64,000 bases of DNA from Vibrio sp. 14G-20 (GTDB taxonomy: Bacteria > Pseudomonadota > Gammaproteobacteria > Enterobacterales > Vibrionaceae): the NCBI RefSeq assembly GCF_026241515.1, contig NZ_JAPHPW010000003.1:219450-283449 (forward strand). Reading direction: 5' to 3'. Position 1 is the first letter of the stretch. Every line of letters begins with the position of its first letter. A model generated the notes under the pieces. That model saw only the letters and a program-made list of their open reading frames with translations, did no database searches and was not told where the DNA came from. The translations under genes and the position numbers were made by a program. Of this stretch, positions 55,814 through 64,000 are shown piece after piece.

Positions 55814-56147
55814 AGAAGTTTTCCTCTGTTGTATCCCTCATGGGTTAACTTCAGATTACGACTTTTAGGAATGAATAATGTGATCTGGATCTTATTTTGG
55901 TCGGGTGGGGTAAGCATTAAAATCAAATGTGATCTTACGCAAGTCTTGATATGTTTTTGGCGGAAAATGCTTGTTATCCTTATGAAAAACGATAACTTGT
56001 AGGCAAGGCTTCGCTAAAAATTAAACCAGTTTTTAGGGGCGTCTTACAGCTTATAGAAAGTACTTGATTGAAATACACTCAATAGTGTTTTGTGATAAAG
56101 GTCTCGTGATATAGATCACTACGTAAGCTTCTTCAGAATTAGATAAA

Positions 56148-56180
56148 CAAAAGCCGCATAAGTTTGTTATGCGGCTTTTG
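56148..56180. terminator. Hairpin downstream of mltF
   Basis: CAAAAGCCGCATAA and TTATGCGGCTTTTG form a perfect 14-base stem around a five-base loop, about 80 bases past the mltF stop. Confidence 0.8.
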
Positions 56181-56206
56181 TGTTTTTAGCCTTACCTAAT
56201 ACCTTT

Positions 56207-56254
56207 AGCTCTACAGCTCTACAGCTCTACAGCTCTACAGCTCTGGAGCTGAGG
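56207..56254. repeat. Octamer tandem repeat AGCTCTAC
   Basis: Four perfect copies of AGCTCTAC at 56207-56238 are followed by AGCTCTGG and AGCTGAGG. It ends just before the mltF stop codon and lies before its terminator, so copy-number change would not affect the protein. Confidence 0.9.
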
Positions 56255-56259
56255 CGATC

Positions 56260-57678
56260 CTAATCGTTAGTGTTAAGTAATCTCGTGGTACCGTCCTCTC
56301 GGGTGGCATTGATAGTTTGTAATTGTTTATAGATTACGAAGTAACGATTAATGTTGGCAACATAGGTTACGGGTTCTTTACTCACGTATTTGCGAGTGAT
56401 GATTTCTACGTTTTTAAACCAGATGTTTGGGTTGTAGCCTTTTTGCTTGGCAAGGTGTCTCATCTTTCTGATTTTAGCGGGGCCCGCGTTGTAAGAAGCC
56501 AAAGTGAAGTAGATTTTATTGTCCGGTGATATTGCTGGGTCGTCAAAATATCGGTCTTTGATAAAGCGCATATATTTCACACCTGCATGGATGTTGTTAT
56601 CCACTTTATGGATGTTCTTGATGTTGACGTTTTTATCTTTTGCAGTACTCGGTAGTATCTGCATCACACCAATAGCCCCTCGATGAGAAACTCGGCTCTG
56701 ATCCAGCCCTGATTCTTGGAAACCTTGAGCTGACATCATCAAAGGATCAAATTCATACTTGCTCGAATACTTTTCAAAGACATCTGAGAGTTTAGCCACT
56801 CGGTCTACTTTATTCGGGTCGAGTGCTCGGCCCAACCAGCGAGTATTGTCGATGTATTTCTGGTAGATGACGTTTCCAAGCAGGGTGCCTGTTCGTGCGG
56901 TTTTGACGTATTTGTTTATCTCTTTCTTCAGTTGAGGGCTGTCTTTTCTTAAAGCCCAAGCAATACGACCATTTTCTCGCAAAGGTAAGTCGTTATGGAC
57001 TTGAATATTTTCCATTACATCGGTCCACAGTTTCGCTTTATGGTTATCTAGAATTGTGCCTTGTATGTAGCCTTGGTTAACCAGCTCTATCAGCTCATAG
57101 TCCTGTAATGATTCCTCGATAAAGTGAACATGCACTGGTGGTAAACCTAGTTCGTTAAGTTCTTTATTGACTCTTTGTACACTCTCGAAGTAACTCGAAC
57201 TTGCTCGGATCCACACCTCTTTACCGCTCAATTGCTTGATCTCGGTGAGAGGTTTGGCCTTTTTCCCTGTGATAATGAGTTCTTTACCATCTTTAATCAT
57301 CGGATCTGAAAAATCGATGGTTCGTAATCGTTTGTCGGTGATCGTTAGGTTAGCGACAGCGACATCACCATAGCCAGATTCCAAAGAGGGAATTAGATCA
57401 TCTCGTTGCACGGGGATGATTTGAACGTTGAGGTAGGGATGTTTCTTACGAAGACTTTTTTCAAAGTGGTAGAGCATTTCTGCCACAATGCCTTTTGGCT
57501 TGCCATCCTCGATGTAATAGAAACCAAGATCGGCAGACACGAGCACTCTAACTGTCCCTTTGGTTTTGAGCGCATCCAAGTCGCCCATGTAAGGCTTATT
57601 GCTTAATGGGGACAGTTCTAATGCGTAGGATAATTGGTTAAATAGCGATATCCAGATAAATAATAACAACCTACTCAC
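56260..57678 (-). CDS. mltF: Membrane-bound lytic transglycosylase, MltF-like
   Basis: Has a signal peptide (MSRLLLFIWISLFN), then a periplasmic solute-binding (SBP_bac_3-like) domain at about residues 40-270 that probably regulates activity, then an SLT domain with the catalytic Glu in SAQGFQESGLDQS, GVMQILPST and LASYNAGP. GTG 57678 is preferred (472 residues; GGAG seven bases upstream), though the frame allows GTG 57684. E. coli MltF has 518 residues. A neighbour of bamD, it adds to the cell-wall gene set of the window. Confidence 0.88.
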   Translation of the reverse strand: MSRLLLFIWISLFNQLSYALELSPLSNKPYMGDLDALKTKGTVRVLVSADLGFYYIEDGKPKGIVAEMLYHFEKSLRKKHPYLNVQIIPVQRDDLIPSLESGYGDVAVANLTITDKRLRTIDFSDPMIKDGKELIITGKKAKPLTEIKQLSGKEVWIRASSSYFESVQRVNKELNELGLPPVHVHFIEESLQDYELIELVNQGYIQGTILDNHKAKLWTDVMENIQVHNDLPLRENGRIAWALRKDSPQLKKEINKYVKTARTGTLLGNVIYQKYIDNTRWLGRALDPNKVDRVAKLSDVFEKYSSKYEFDPLMMSAQGFQESGLDQSRVSHRGAIGVMQILPSTAKDKNVNIKNIHKVDNNIHAGVKYMRFIKDRYFDDPAISPDNKIYFTLASYNAGPAKIRKMRHLAKQKGYNPNIWFKNVEIITRKYVSKEPVTYVANINRYFVIYKQLQTINATREDGTTRLLNTND

Positions 57679-57767
57679 ATCCACACTCCATGTTGATGTT
57701 TTGTTAAAAGTTATCTTTTGAAGATACCGTGTATTGTGCGATTCATCAAGTTTGCGATATGTGGATA

Positions 57768-57800
57768 AAAAAACGCGCTAGTAAATTAGCGCGCTTTTTG
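57768..57800 (-). terminator. bamD terminator
   Basis: AAAAAAACGCGCTA / TAGCGCGCTTTTT stem, located 24 bases past the bamD stop on the minus strand. Confidence 0.9.
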
Positions 57801-57823
57801 GATTGAGATGACAAGAAGTTTAA

Positions 57824-58552
57824 TTAAGGTAGTGGGTTTAACTCAATCAACTTTTCTGTTCTTAACACTGCATCTTCTAGTCCGAGCTGCTCGTAGGCTT
57901 CTAACTGTATTTTCAGAGATTTACGCGCAGCAATGGTGTCTGGGTAAGTTTTTTGTAGCTCTTGCGTTCTGTTGATCGCAGCAATCCAAGCTTCACGACG
58001 CAGATAGAAATCAGCGGTTGCTAGATCGTAATCAGCCAAACGGTTTTTAAGTGCGAACATGCGTTTTTGTGCATCTTCAGCATATGGGCTTGCAGGGAAA
58101 CGTTCTAAAAGTCGTTTGAAATCAGCAAACGCTAGTTTCACTGGTTCTGGATCTCGGTCGCTGCGATCGATATTAAAAATATCGTGCATGAAGTTTCGAT
58201 CTTGAGCCATGTGTGTCAGGCCACGCATGTAAAGAACCCAATCCTGTTTTTCATGAGTTGGGTTTAAGCGTAGGAATCGTGAAATGGTGGCAAGGCCTAA
58301 CGCCAAGTCATCATTTTTGTAGTACGCGTAAATCAGATCCAGTTGTACTTGTTCAGAATAGGCGCCGAATGGGTAACGAGAGTCTAAGGCTTCTAGCTTT
58401 TCGATTGCAGAAAGCCAGCTACCACTCTGCAGTGATTCTTGGGCGTCAGAGTAAAGAACCGATGGCGGTACATCCGGTACTATTTCTTCACTACTTGAAC
58501 AACCAACTAAGAGTGATACGGCTAATAGACCCGATAAAGTAAGGTGTTTCAT
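57824..58552 (-). CDS. bamD: Outer membrane assembly lipoprotein BamD
   Basis: An essential lipoprotein of the BAM complex that inserts beta-barrel proteins into the outer membrane. The signal peptide ends in the lipobox LLVGC (cysteine near residue 18). Five TPR-like helical pairs follow, with ALDSRYPFGAYSEQVQLDLIYA split over residues 50-71 and DFKRLLERFPASPYAEDA near 145. Length 242 is usual (E. coli 245). It is divergent from rluD, as in E. coli. AAGGAATCG precedes the ATG. Confidence 0.95.
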   Translation of the reverse strand: MKHLTLSGLLAVSLLVGCSSSEEIVPDVPPSVLYSDAQESLQSGSWLSAIEKLEALDSRYPFGAYSEQVQLDLIYAYYKNDDLALGLATISRFLRLNPTHEKQDWVLYMRGLTHMAQDRNFMHDIFNIDRSDRDPEPVKLAFADFKRLLERFPASPYAEDAQKRMFALKNRLADYDLATADFYLRREAWIAAINRTQELQKTYPDTIAARKSLKIQLEAYEQLGLEDAVLRTEKLIELNPLP

Positions 58553-58689
58553 GTCAGGCGTCGATTCCTTGAATTAAATATTTCGTAAGCTTCCGTTACT
58601 TTCTAACCAGTAACAGATACAATGATGCAATTATTCTATTTTATCCATACTAATGGGTATTAGTCTCACGGTTTTTAAAAAAGTTCGAT

Positions 58690-59664
58690 ATGGCTCAGCA
58701 GATAACATTAACAGACACAGTAAAAAGCAGCCAGTTAGGTCAACGTTTAGACCAAGCTGTCGCTGAACTATTTACCGATTTTTCTCGCTCTCGTATTAAA
58801 GAGTGGCTTCTTGACGGCAAAATCCAAGTGGATGGCGAAGTTATCACTAAACCGCGCACCATAGTTTTGGGCGGTGAAGCGATCATCTTACAAGCGGAGC
58901 TTGCGGATGAAGAGCGCTGGGAAGCACAAGATATTCCGTTAGACATTGTCTATGAAGATGATGATTTATTGGTTATCAATAAACCTCGCGATCTGGTTGT
59001 ACACCCAGGCGCAGGTACGCCGGATGGAACCATACTAAACGCATTGCTTTTCCATTACCCTCAGATTGCTGAAGTACCTCGTGCGGGTATTGTGCACCGT
59101 CTTGATAAAGACACAACAGGTCTTATGGTTGTGGCTAAAACGGTTCCAGCTCAAACTCGTCTTGTGCGTGCTCTTGCTAAACGTCGTATTACTCGTGAAT
59201 ATGAAGCAATTGCAATTGGCAAAATGACTGCGGGTGGTGTTGTTGAGAAAGGCATTAGCCGTCATGCAACGAAGCGTACGTTAATGGACGTTAATGAATT
59301 GGGTAAGCCTGCGGTAACTCACTACCGTGTTGCGGAGCACTTCCGCGAACATACTCGTATTCGTTTGCGCCTAGAAACGGGTCGTACTCACCAAATCCGT
59401 GTTCACATGTCATATCTTCAGCATCCGCTGTTAGGTGATATTGCGTACGGTGGTCGTGCACGTATTCCTAAAGGTGCATCTGAAGAGCTGACGACAATGA
59501 TTCGTTCTTTTGATCGCCAAGCGCTACACGCTGTAATGCTGAAATTTGTTCACCCGATTACTGGTGAAGAAGTTGAGTTCCACGCACCTGTGCCGAATGA
59601 CATGGTTGTGATGGCTGAAGCGTTGCGTGTTGATGCTCGCGAAAACATAGAAGACGACATTTAA
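58690..59664 (+). CDS. rluD: 23S rRNA pseudouridine synthase RluD
   Basis: Forms pseudouridines 1911, 1915 and 1917 in helix 69 of 23S rRNA. An S4 RNA-binding domain at residues 18-70 (LGQRLDQAVAELF, SRSRIKEWLLDGKI) precedes the RluA-type catalytic domain with Asp in IVHRLDKDTTGLMV (about residue 139) and RTHQIRVHM. Length 324 is typical. pgeF starts two bases after the stop, the conserved rluD-pgeF-clpB order. Confidence 0.95.
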   Translation: MAQQITLTDTVKSSQLGQRLDQAVAELFTDFSRSRIKEWLLDGKIQVDGEVITKPRTIVLGGEAIILQAELADEERWEAQDIPLDIVYEDDDLLVINKPRDLVVHPGAGTPDGTILNALLFHYPQIAEVPRAGIVHRLDKDTTGLMVVAKTVPAQTRLVRALAKRRITREYEAIAIGKMTAGGVVEKGISRHATKRTLMDVNELGKPAVTHYRVAEHFREHTRIRLRLETGRTHQIRVHMSYLQHPLLGDIAYGGRARIPKGASEELTTMIRSFDRQALHAVMLKFVHPITGEEVEFHAPVPNDMVVMAEALRVDARENIEDDI

Positions 59665-59666
59665 TC

Positions 59667-60407
59667 ATGTCAATGATCATCCCTGACTGGAATGCTCCTC
59701 AAAACGTGAAGGCATTTGCTTCGACTCGTTTTGATGGCTTTTCTACAGGAGCTTATCAAGGGTTAAACCTCGGTATGCACGTTGGGGATGATGCTTCGCT
59801 TGTTGAAAGCAATCGAGCGTGGCTAAAGCAACAATCTAAGATGCCCACCGCTCCGGTATGGCTAAATCAGACTCACTCAACAGATGTCGTTACGGTTTTA
59901 GAACCTGTGGCGAATGTGCTTGATGCGGATGGTGCATTTACCACTGCAACGGGTGTTGTTTGTTCTGCGATGACAGCCGATTGCTTACCGGTCATCCTTA
60001 CCGATACCAAAGGTACTCAAGTTGCTGCAGTTCATGCCGGTTGGCGTGGTCTTGCTGGTGGTATTCTTGAAAATGCCGTCGCAAAGTTCTCAAACCTAGA
60101 TTCAGATAACTCGATCATTGCTTGGCTTGGCCCTGCAATTGGTAAAGATGCATTTGAAGTTGGCGACGATGTATTGGACGCTTTTGTTCGTTTTGACCCT
60201 CAGGCGAAATTAGCATTTCAAGCCAAAGCTGAACCGGGCAAGTGGCTAGCAAACATGTCTCAACTTGCGATTCAACGATTAATGAAAGTTGGCGTGACTT
60301 CGGTGACAGATTCAAATCTATGTACATACGCAGATTCAGATGCTTTCTATTCCTATCGTCGTGATGGTATTACTGGGCGTCAGGCGACATTTATTTGGCT
60401 AGAGTAA
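59667..60407 (+). CDS. pgeF: Laccase-domain purine nucleosidase/oxidase PgeF (YfiH)
   Basis: A 246-residue DUF152 protein. The metal-site residues are His in QTHSTDV (about residue 68), Cys in TADCLPV (about 105) and His in HAGWRGLAGG (about 122). E. coli YfiH/PgeF affects peptidoglycan editing (removal of mis-made UDP-MurNAc-L-Ser), and homologues act on purine nucleosides or phenols, so the true substrate is not certain. It is translationally coupled to rluD. Confidence 0.9.
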   Translation: MSMIIPDWNAPQNVKAFASTRFDGFSTGAYQGLNLGMHVGDDASLVESNRAWLKQQSKMPTAPVWLNQTHSTDVVTVLEPVANVLDADGAFTTATGVVCSAMTADCLPVILTDTKGTQVAAVHAGWRGLAGGILENAVAKFSNLDSDNSIIAWLGPAIGKDAFEVGDDVLDAFVRFDPQAKLAFQAKAEPGKWLANMSQLAIQRLMKVGVTSVTDSNLCTYADSDAFYSYRRDGITGRQATFIWLE

Positions 60408-60478
60408 TCTCTGACTAGCGCAACCACTCATCCAGCTCATTTATATTTTCATATAAGCTCTATTCTTCATTCTTATCC

Positions 60479-60507
60479 CTTGAAAATCCGCGTTACCGTA
60501 TCCATCT
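60479..60507 (+). promoter_or_regulatory. Heat-shock (sigma-32) promoter of clpB
   Basis: CTTGAAAA (60479-60486) and TATCCATCT (60499-60507) resemble the sigma-32 -35 (CTTGAAA) and -10 (CCCCATNT) elements with fitting spacing, about 45 bases before the clpB start. Confidence 0.75.
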
Positions 60508-60549
60508 TCTAACCATAAGATAAACATATCTAAGAGTAGGAAGGTTGGC

Positions 60550-63123
60550 ATGCGTCTCGATCGATTCACTAGTAAATTCCAAATTGCGATATCTGATGCT
60601 CAGTCGCTCGCATTAGGTCGTGATCACCAATATATAGAACCTGTACACCTAATGGTGTCTTTGCTAAATCAAGATGGCAGTGCGATTCGTCCATTGCTCA
60701 CCATGCTGAATATTGACGTGGTTCAATTGCGTTCTAAATTAAGCGAAATATTAGACCGAGTGCCAAAAGTTAGTGGTATCGGTGGTGATGTTCAGCTCTC
60801 TAACGCAATGGGAACGCTATTCAATCTATGTGACAAGGTCGCGCAAAAGCGTCAAGACAGTTACATATCTTCAGAAGTATTTCTACTCGCTGCAATTGAA
60901 GACAAAGGTCCTTTAGGAAACTTACTTAAAGAGCTAGGTCTCAGTGAGCAAAAACTATCTCAAGCTATCGAGCAAGTTCGCGGTGGTCAAAAAGTTGATG
61001 ACCCGAATGCGGAAGATAGACGCCAAGCATTAGAGAAGTTCACCATTGATCTGACTGAAAGAGCAGAGCAAGGCAAACTCGATCCTGTGATCGGTCGTGA
61101 TGATGAAATTCGTCGCACGATTCAAGTCCTTCAACGTCGAACTAAGAACAACCCTGTCATTATCGGTCAACCCGGCGTGGGTAAAACCGCGATTGTCGAA
61201 GGTTTGGCTCAGCGCATTATCAATAATGAAGTTCCTGAAGGCTTAAGAGGCCGACGAGTGCTTTCATTAGATATGGGTTCATTGGTAGCGGGTGCTAAGT
61301 ATCGTGGTGAATTCGAAGAGCGTCTAAAATCGGTGCTTAATGAATTATCGAAAGAAGAAGGCAATGTCATTCTCTTTATCGATGAAATTCATACGATGGT
61401 CGGTGCAGGTAAAGGCGAAGGCTCTATGGATGCGGGCAACATGCTGAAACCAGCATTAGCTCGTGGTGAACTGCATTGTGTCGGCGCAACAACGCTCGAT
61501 GAATACCGACAATATATAGAGAAAGACCCTGCTTTAGAGCGTCGATTCCAAAAAGTGATCGTGGACGAACCAACCGTTGAAGACACAGTTGCGATTCTTC
61601 GAGGTTTGAAAGAGCGTTATGAACTTCACCATCATGTAGAAATTACCGACCCTGCTATCGTAGCGGCGGCAACGTTATCTCACCGATACGTTTCAGACCG
61701 TCAGTTACCAGATAAGGCGATTGATCTGATTGATGAAGCGGCTTCGAGTATTCGAATGCAGATCGACTCAAAACCAGAGTCACTGGATAAGCTCGAGCGA
61801 AAAATCATTCAATTGAAGATCGAGCAGCAAGCTCTTACTAATGAAAATGACGAAGCCAGTGAAAAGAGGCTTCGCACGCTGCAAAGTGAACTTTCTGAGA
61901 AAGAACGCGATTTTGCTGAACTTGAAGAAGTTTGGAACGCTGAAAAAGCGGCGTTGTCTGGCACACAACATATCAAGTCAGAGCTAGAACAAGCTCGGAT
62001 GGATATGGATTTTGCACGACGTGCTGGTGACCTTAACCGTATGTCTGAATTGCAATATGGCCGAATCCCAGAATTGGAGAAGCAGTTAGATCTCGCGACT
62101 CAAGCTGAAATGCAAGAAATGACCCTGTTACGTAACAAGGTGACTGACGCTGAGATTGCCGATGTCCTTTCTAAGCAAACCGGCATCCCGGTTTCTAAAA
62201 TGCTAGAAGCAGAGAAAGAGAAGCTTCTGAAAATGGAAGGTGTTCTGCATAAGCGGGTTATCGGTCAAGCGGAAGCGGTTGAAGTTGTGTCGAATGCAAT
62301 TCGTCGTAGCCGTGCTGGTTTGTCTGATCCGAATAAGCCAATTGGTTCGTTCTTATTTTTAGGGCCAACTGGTGTCGGTAAAACGGAACTGTGTAAAACA
62401 TTGGCGAACTTTATGTTCGATAGTGAAGATGCCATGGTGCGTATCGATATGTCTGAGTTTATGGAGAAACACTCTGTTGCTCGTTTAGTTGGTGCTCCTC
62501 CGGGTTATGTGGGTTATGAAGAAGGTGGGTACTTAACCGAAGCCGTTCGTCGAAAACCTTATTCTGTGATTCTGCTTGATGAGGTAGAGAAAGCTCACCC
62601 AGATGTTTTCAATATTCTATTGCAAGTTTTAGATGATGGACGATTAACTGACGGACAAGGTCGCACGGTCGATTTTAGAAATACCGTGGTAATCATGACA
62701 TCGAATCTAGGTTCAACCCGTATTCAAGAGAACTTCAATACATTGGATTACCAAGGGATTAAAAATGAGGTTATGGAAGTGGTGGGTAAACATTTCCGAC
62801 CTGAGTTTTTGAACCGTGTTGATGAAAGTGTCGTGTTCCATCCATTAGGCCAAGAGCACATCGAATCAATTGCTGCTATTCAGCTTGAGCACTTGAAAAA
62901 GCGAATGGAAGACAATGGGTATGAACTCGAAGTTTCAGAAAAAGCGCTCAAGCTAATCTCTCAAGTTGGTTTTGACCCTGTATATGGTGCAAGGCCTCTT
63001 AAAAGAGCAATTCAACAAACTGTAGAAAACCCATTAGCGAAAGCGATACTGGCTGGAAAAATAAATCCAGATAAGAAAGTGCAGCTATTAGTGAATAACG
63101 ACCGAATTATTGCTCACCAATAA
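60550..63123 (+). CDS. clpB: ATP-dependent disaggregase ClpB
   Basis: A hexameric AAA+ chaperone that extracts proteins from aggregates with DnaK. The N-domain (1-145), NBD1 with Walker A GQPGVGKT at 206-213, the coiled-coil M domain (about 410-530) and NBD2 with GPTGVGKTE near residue 605 are all in place. Length 857 equals E. coli ClpB. AGGAAGG precedes the ATG. A sigma-32-type promoter is upstream and the rrn operon follows. Confidence 0.96.
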   Translation: MRLDRFTSKFQIAISDAQSLALGRDHQYIEPVHLMVSLLNQDGSAIRPLLTMLNIDVVQLRSKLSEILDRVPKVSGIGGDVQLSNAMGTLFNLCDKVAQKRQDSYISSEVFLLAAIEDKGPLGNLLKELGLSEQKLSQAIEQVRGGQKVDDPNAEDRRQALEKFTIDLTERAEQGKLDPVIGRDDEIRRTIQVLQRRTKNNPVIIGQPGVGKTAIVEGLAQRIINNEVPEGLRGRRVLSLDMGSLVAGAKYRGEFEERLKSVLNELSKEEGNVILFIDEIHTMVGAGKGEGSMDAGNMLKPALARGELHCVGATTLDEYRQYIEKDPALERRFQKVIVDEPTVEDTVAILRGLKERYELHHHVEITDPAIVAAATLSHRYVSDRQLPDKAIDLIDEAASSIRMQIDSKPESLDKLERKIIQLKIEQQALTNENDEASEKRLRTLQSELSEKERDFAELEEVWNAEKAALSGTQHIKSELEQARMDMDFARRAGDLNRMSELQYGRIPELEKQLDLATQAEMQEMTLLRNKVTDAEIADVLSKQTGIPVSKMLEAEKEKLLKMEGVLHKRVIGQAEAVEVVSNAIRRSRAGLSDPNKPIGSFLFLGPTGVGKTELCKTLANFMFDSEDAMVRIDMSEFMEKHSVARLVGAPPGYVGYEEGGYLTEAVRRKPYSVILLDEVEKAHPDVFNILLQVLDDGRLTDGQGRTVDFRNTVVIMTSNLGSTRIQENFNTLDYQGIKNEVMEVVGKHFRPEFLNRVDESVVFHPLGQEHIESIAAIQLEHLKKRMEDNGYELEVSEKALKLISQVGFDPVYGARPLKRAIQQTVENPLAKAILAGKINPDKKVQLLVNNDRIIAHQ

Positions 63124-63139
63124 TCAGACTATTAACAAT

Positions 63140-63177
63140 AGGTACGATTAGCCGAAATTAAGGCTTAATCGTACCTA
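63140..63177 (+). terminator. clpB terminator
   Basis: AGGTACGATTAGCC pairs with GGCTTAATCGTACCT apart from one bulge, followed by a T-rich run. Confidence 0.8.
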
Positions 63178-63212
63178 TTTTGAACGCTTTGTGTGAATAG
63201 TGTCCGAACGAT

Positions 63213-63233
63213 CGCCTGCGGCGGTTTTTTTTC
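63213..63233 (+). terminator. Second terminator before the rrn promoters
   Basis: CGCC-TGC-GGCG followed by eight T residues; it may insulate the rrn promoters from upstream transcription. Confidence 0.7.
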
Positions 63234-63243
63234 GTTTTTGGTC

Positions 63244-63279
63244 TTGTGCAAAGGGAGATTCTCTCTATAATGCGCCTCC
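63244..63279 (+). promoter_or_regulatory. rrn P1 promoter
   Basis: TTGTGC (63244-63249), a 16-base spacer and a consensus TATAAT (63266-63271) are followed by the GC-rich discriminator GCGCCTCC, which is the feature that makes rrn P1 promoters sensitive to ppGpp. Confidence 0.88.
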
Positions 63280-63368
63280 ATTGCCAGGGATAACCAAGCG
63301 GTTTGAACTAAGTAATGAGACGACATTAAGCATTTAAGATGCTTTGAAAAATTAGCTGGAAAAAGTGT

Positions 63369-63396
63369 TTGACACTGGAACCCAATTCGCTAGAAT
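63369..63396 (+). promoter_or_regulatory. rrn P2 promoter
   Basis: TTGACA (63369-63374) and TAGAAT (63391-63396) with a 16-base spacer, about 125 bases downstream of P1. Confidence 0.8.
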
Positions 63397-63448
63397 GGCC
63401 GTCCACTTAGAGAGGCTCCTTACTAAAAGGAACGCTCAATAAGTAAAG

Positions 63449-63460
63449 CTCTTTAACAAT
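63449..63460 (+). promoter_or_regulatory. rrn leader boxA antitermination site
   Basis: GCTCTTTAACAA matches the rrn boxA bound by NusB-NusE, in the leader between P2 and 16S rRNA. Confidence 0.9.
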
Positions 63461-63722
63461 TTAAACCTATCAATCTGTGTGGGCACTCGTTGATGAATAT
63501 CAAAACGTTTTATCTTCCCTTTTTATTAAGAGAAGTAAAACAGATTCCTCGGAATCAACTTTGGTTTCAATGAACTGAGTGACCAATACGAATAACTACT
63601 TTCTCTTGTAGAAAGAAGATATTTGGCACAGTCAATTCATTATCTTTCTGTTGGAAAGATAATAGCTTTAGAATTACTTTTTGTAGTTTTGAAGTCAGTA
63701 TTCATTGAGCCGACAAAATCTT

Positions 63723-64000
63723 AAATTGAAGAGTTTGATCATGGCTCAGATTGAACGCTGGCGGCAGGCCTAACACATGCAAGTCGAGCGGAAACGACAT
63801 TATTGATTCTTCGGAGGATTTAATGGGCGTCGAGCGGCGGACGGGTGAGTAATGCCTAGGAAATTGCCTTGATGTGGGGGATAACCATTGGAAACGATGG
63901 CTAATACCGCATAATGCCTACGGGCCAAAGAGGGGGATCTTCGGACCTCTCGCGTCAAGATATGCCTAGGTGGGATTAGCTAGTTGGTGAGGTAATGGCT
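63723..64000 (+). rRNA. rrs: 16S ribosomal RNA, 5' part, cut by the window edge
   Basis: Begins AAATTGAAGAGTTTGATC, the standard mature 16S 5' end, followed by the universal AACGCTGGCGGCAGGC and AGTCGAGCGG words. The V1 hairpin and the GGAAATTGCCTTGATGTG block look like Vibrio 16S. About 278 bases of roughly 1540 are present. Confidence 0.98.

Larger units (their letters stand above)
55814..56259. other. Gap between raiA and mltF
   Basis: Holds the raiA promoter region, a hairpin at 56148-56180 and an octamer repeat at 56207. Words such as TGTGATCTGGATC (55880) and CGTGATATAGATCACT (56104) resemble CRP half-sites or imperfect sites, but none is convincing. No ORF was recognised. Confidence 0.5.

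Noticed and set aside
56104..56119. CRP-like site CGTGATATAGATCACT upstream of raiA
   Set aside because: Only 8 of 10 core bases match and it is about 290 bases from the raiA start.
57761..57769. Perfect DnaA box (TGTGGATAA) downstream of bamD
   Set aside because: A single box with no neighbours, overlapping the A run of the bamD terminator; isolated matches occur by chance.

Overview
The window is chromosomal DNA of a Vibrio, probably of the Splendidus group. The evidence is the gene order, the protein sequences (VpsR, HlyU, NptA, a Vibrio-type ThyA) and a Vibrio-like 16S rRNA 5' end at the right edge. Gene density is high and the content is almost all core genome. I see no prophage, insertion sequence, integron, CRISPR array or tRNA gene.

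Layout. 1-5.4 kb: yaaA, srmB, trmN6, brnQ, fldB. 5.5-12 kb: the conserved cluster xerD-dsbC-recJ-prfB-lysS, with prfB carrying the classical +1 programmed frameshift. 12.3-15.7 kb: the biofilm regulator vpsR, small genes (a 40-residue ORF, a DUF1127 gene, a DUF6482 gene) and mutH. 15.7-16.3 kb: an AT-rich gap with a cluster of DnaA boxes. 16.3-21.6 kb: rppH-ptsP-tauE-like-lgt-thyA. 21.6-25.6 kb: a palindromic repeat region, nptA, nhaR, hlyU, rpsT. 25.8-33.7 kb: murJ, ribF, ileS, lspA, fkpB, ispH. 33.9-38.2 kb: a BtsS/BtsR-type pyruvate-sensing system with a CstA-family transporter, preceded by a helically phased array of BtsR-like sites. 38.5-42.2 kb: a DUF2799 lipoprotein and the peptidoglycan-recycling genes murQ, anmK, nagZ. 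42.4-44.7 kb: aroF-tyrA behind TyrR boxes. 44.9-53.7 kb: an M23 peptidase, a PilZ protein, ettA, slt, trpR, yjjX and a GGDEF-EAL protein. 54-55.8 kb: pheA with its pheL attenuator, and raiA. 56.3-63.1 kb: mltF, bamD, rluD, pgeF, clpB. 63.2-64 kb: rrn promoters, leader and the start of 16S rRNA.

Themes. Several genes concern the cell wall (murJ, slt, mltF, M23 peptidase, murQ/anmK/nagZ), lipoprotein and envelope assembly (lgt, lspA, bamD, dsbC), aromatic amino-acid control (aroF, tyrA, pheA, trpR) and c-di-GMP (VpsR, a PilZ protein, a GGDEF-EAL protein). The two observations most worth a second look are about ten BtsR-like half-sites at 20-21 bp spacing upstream of the CstA-family gene, and the oriC-like DnaA-box cluster between mutH and rppH, far from the usual mioC/mnmG context.

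All functional calls are by reading and remembered family features; no search was run.
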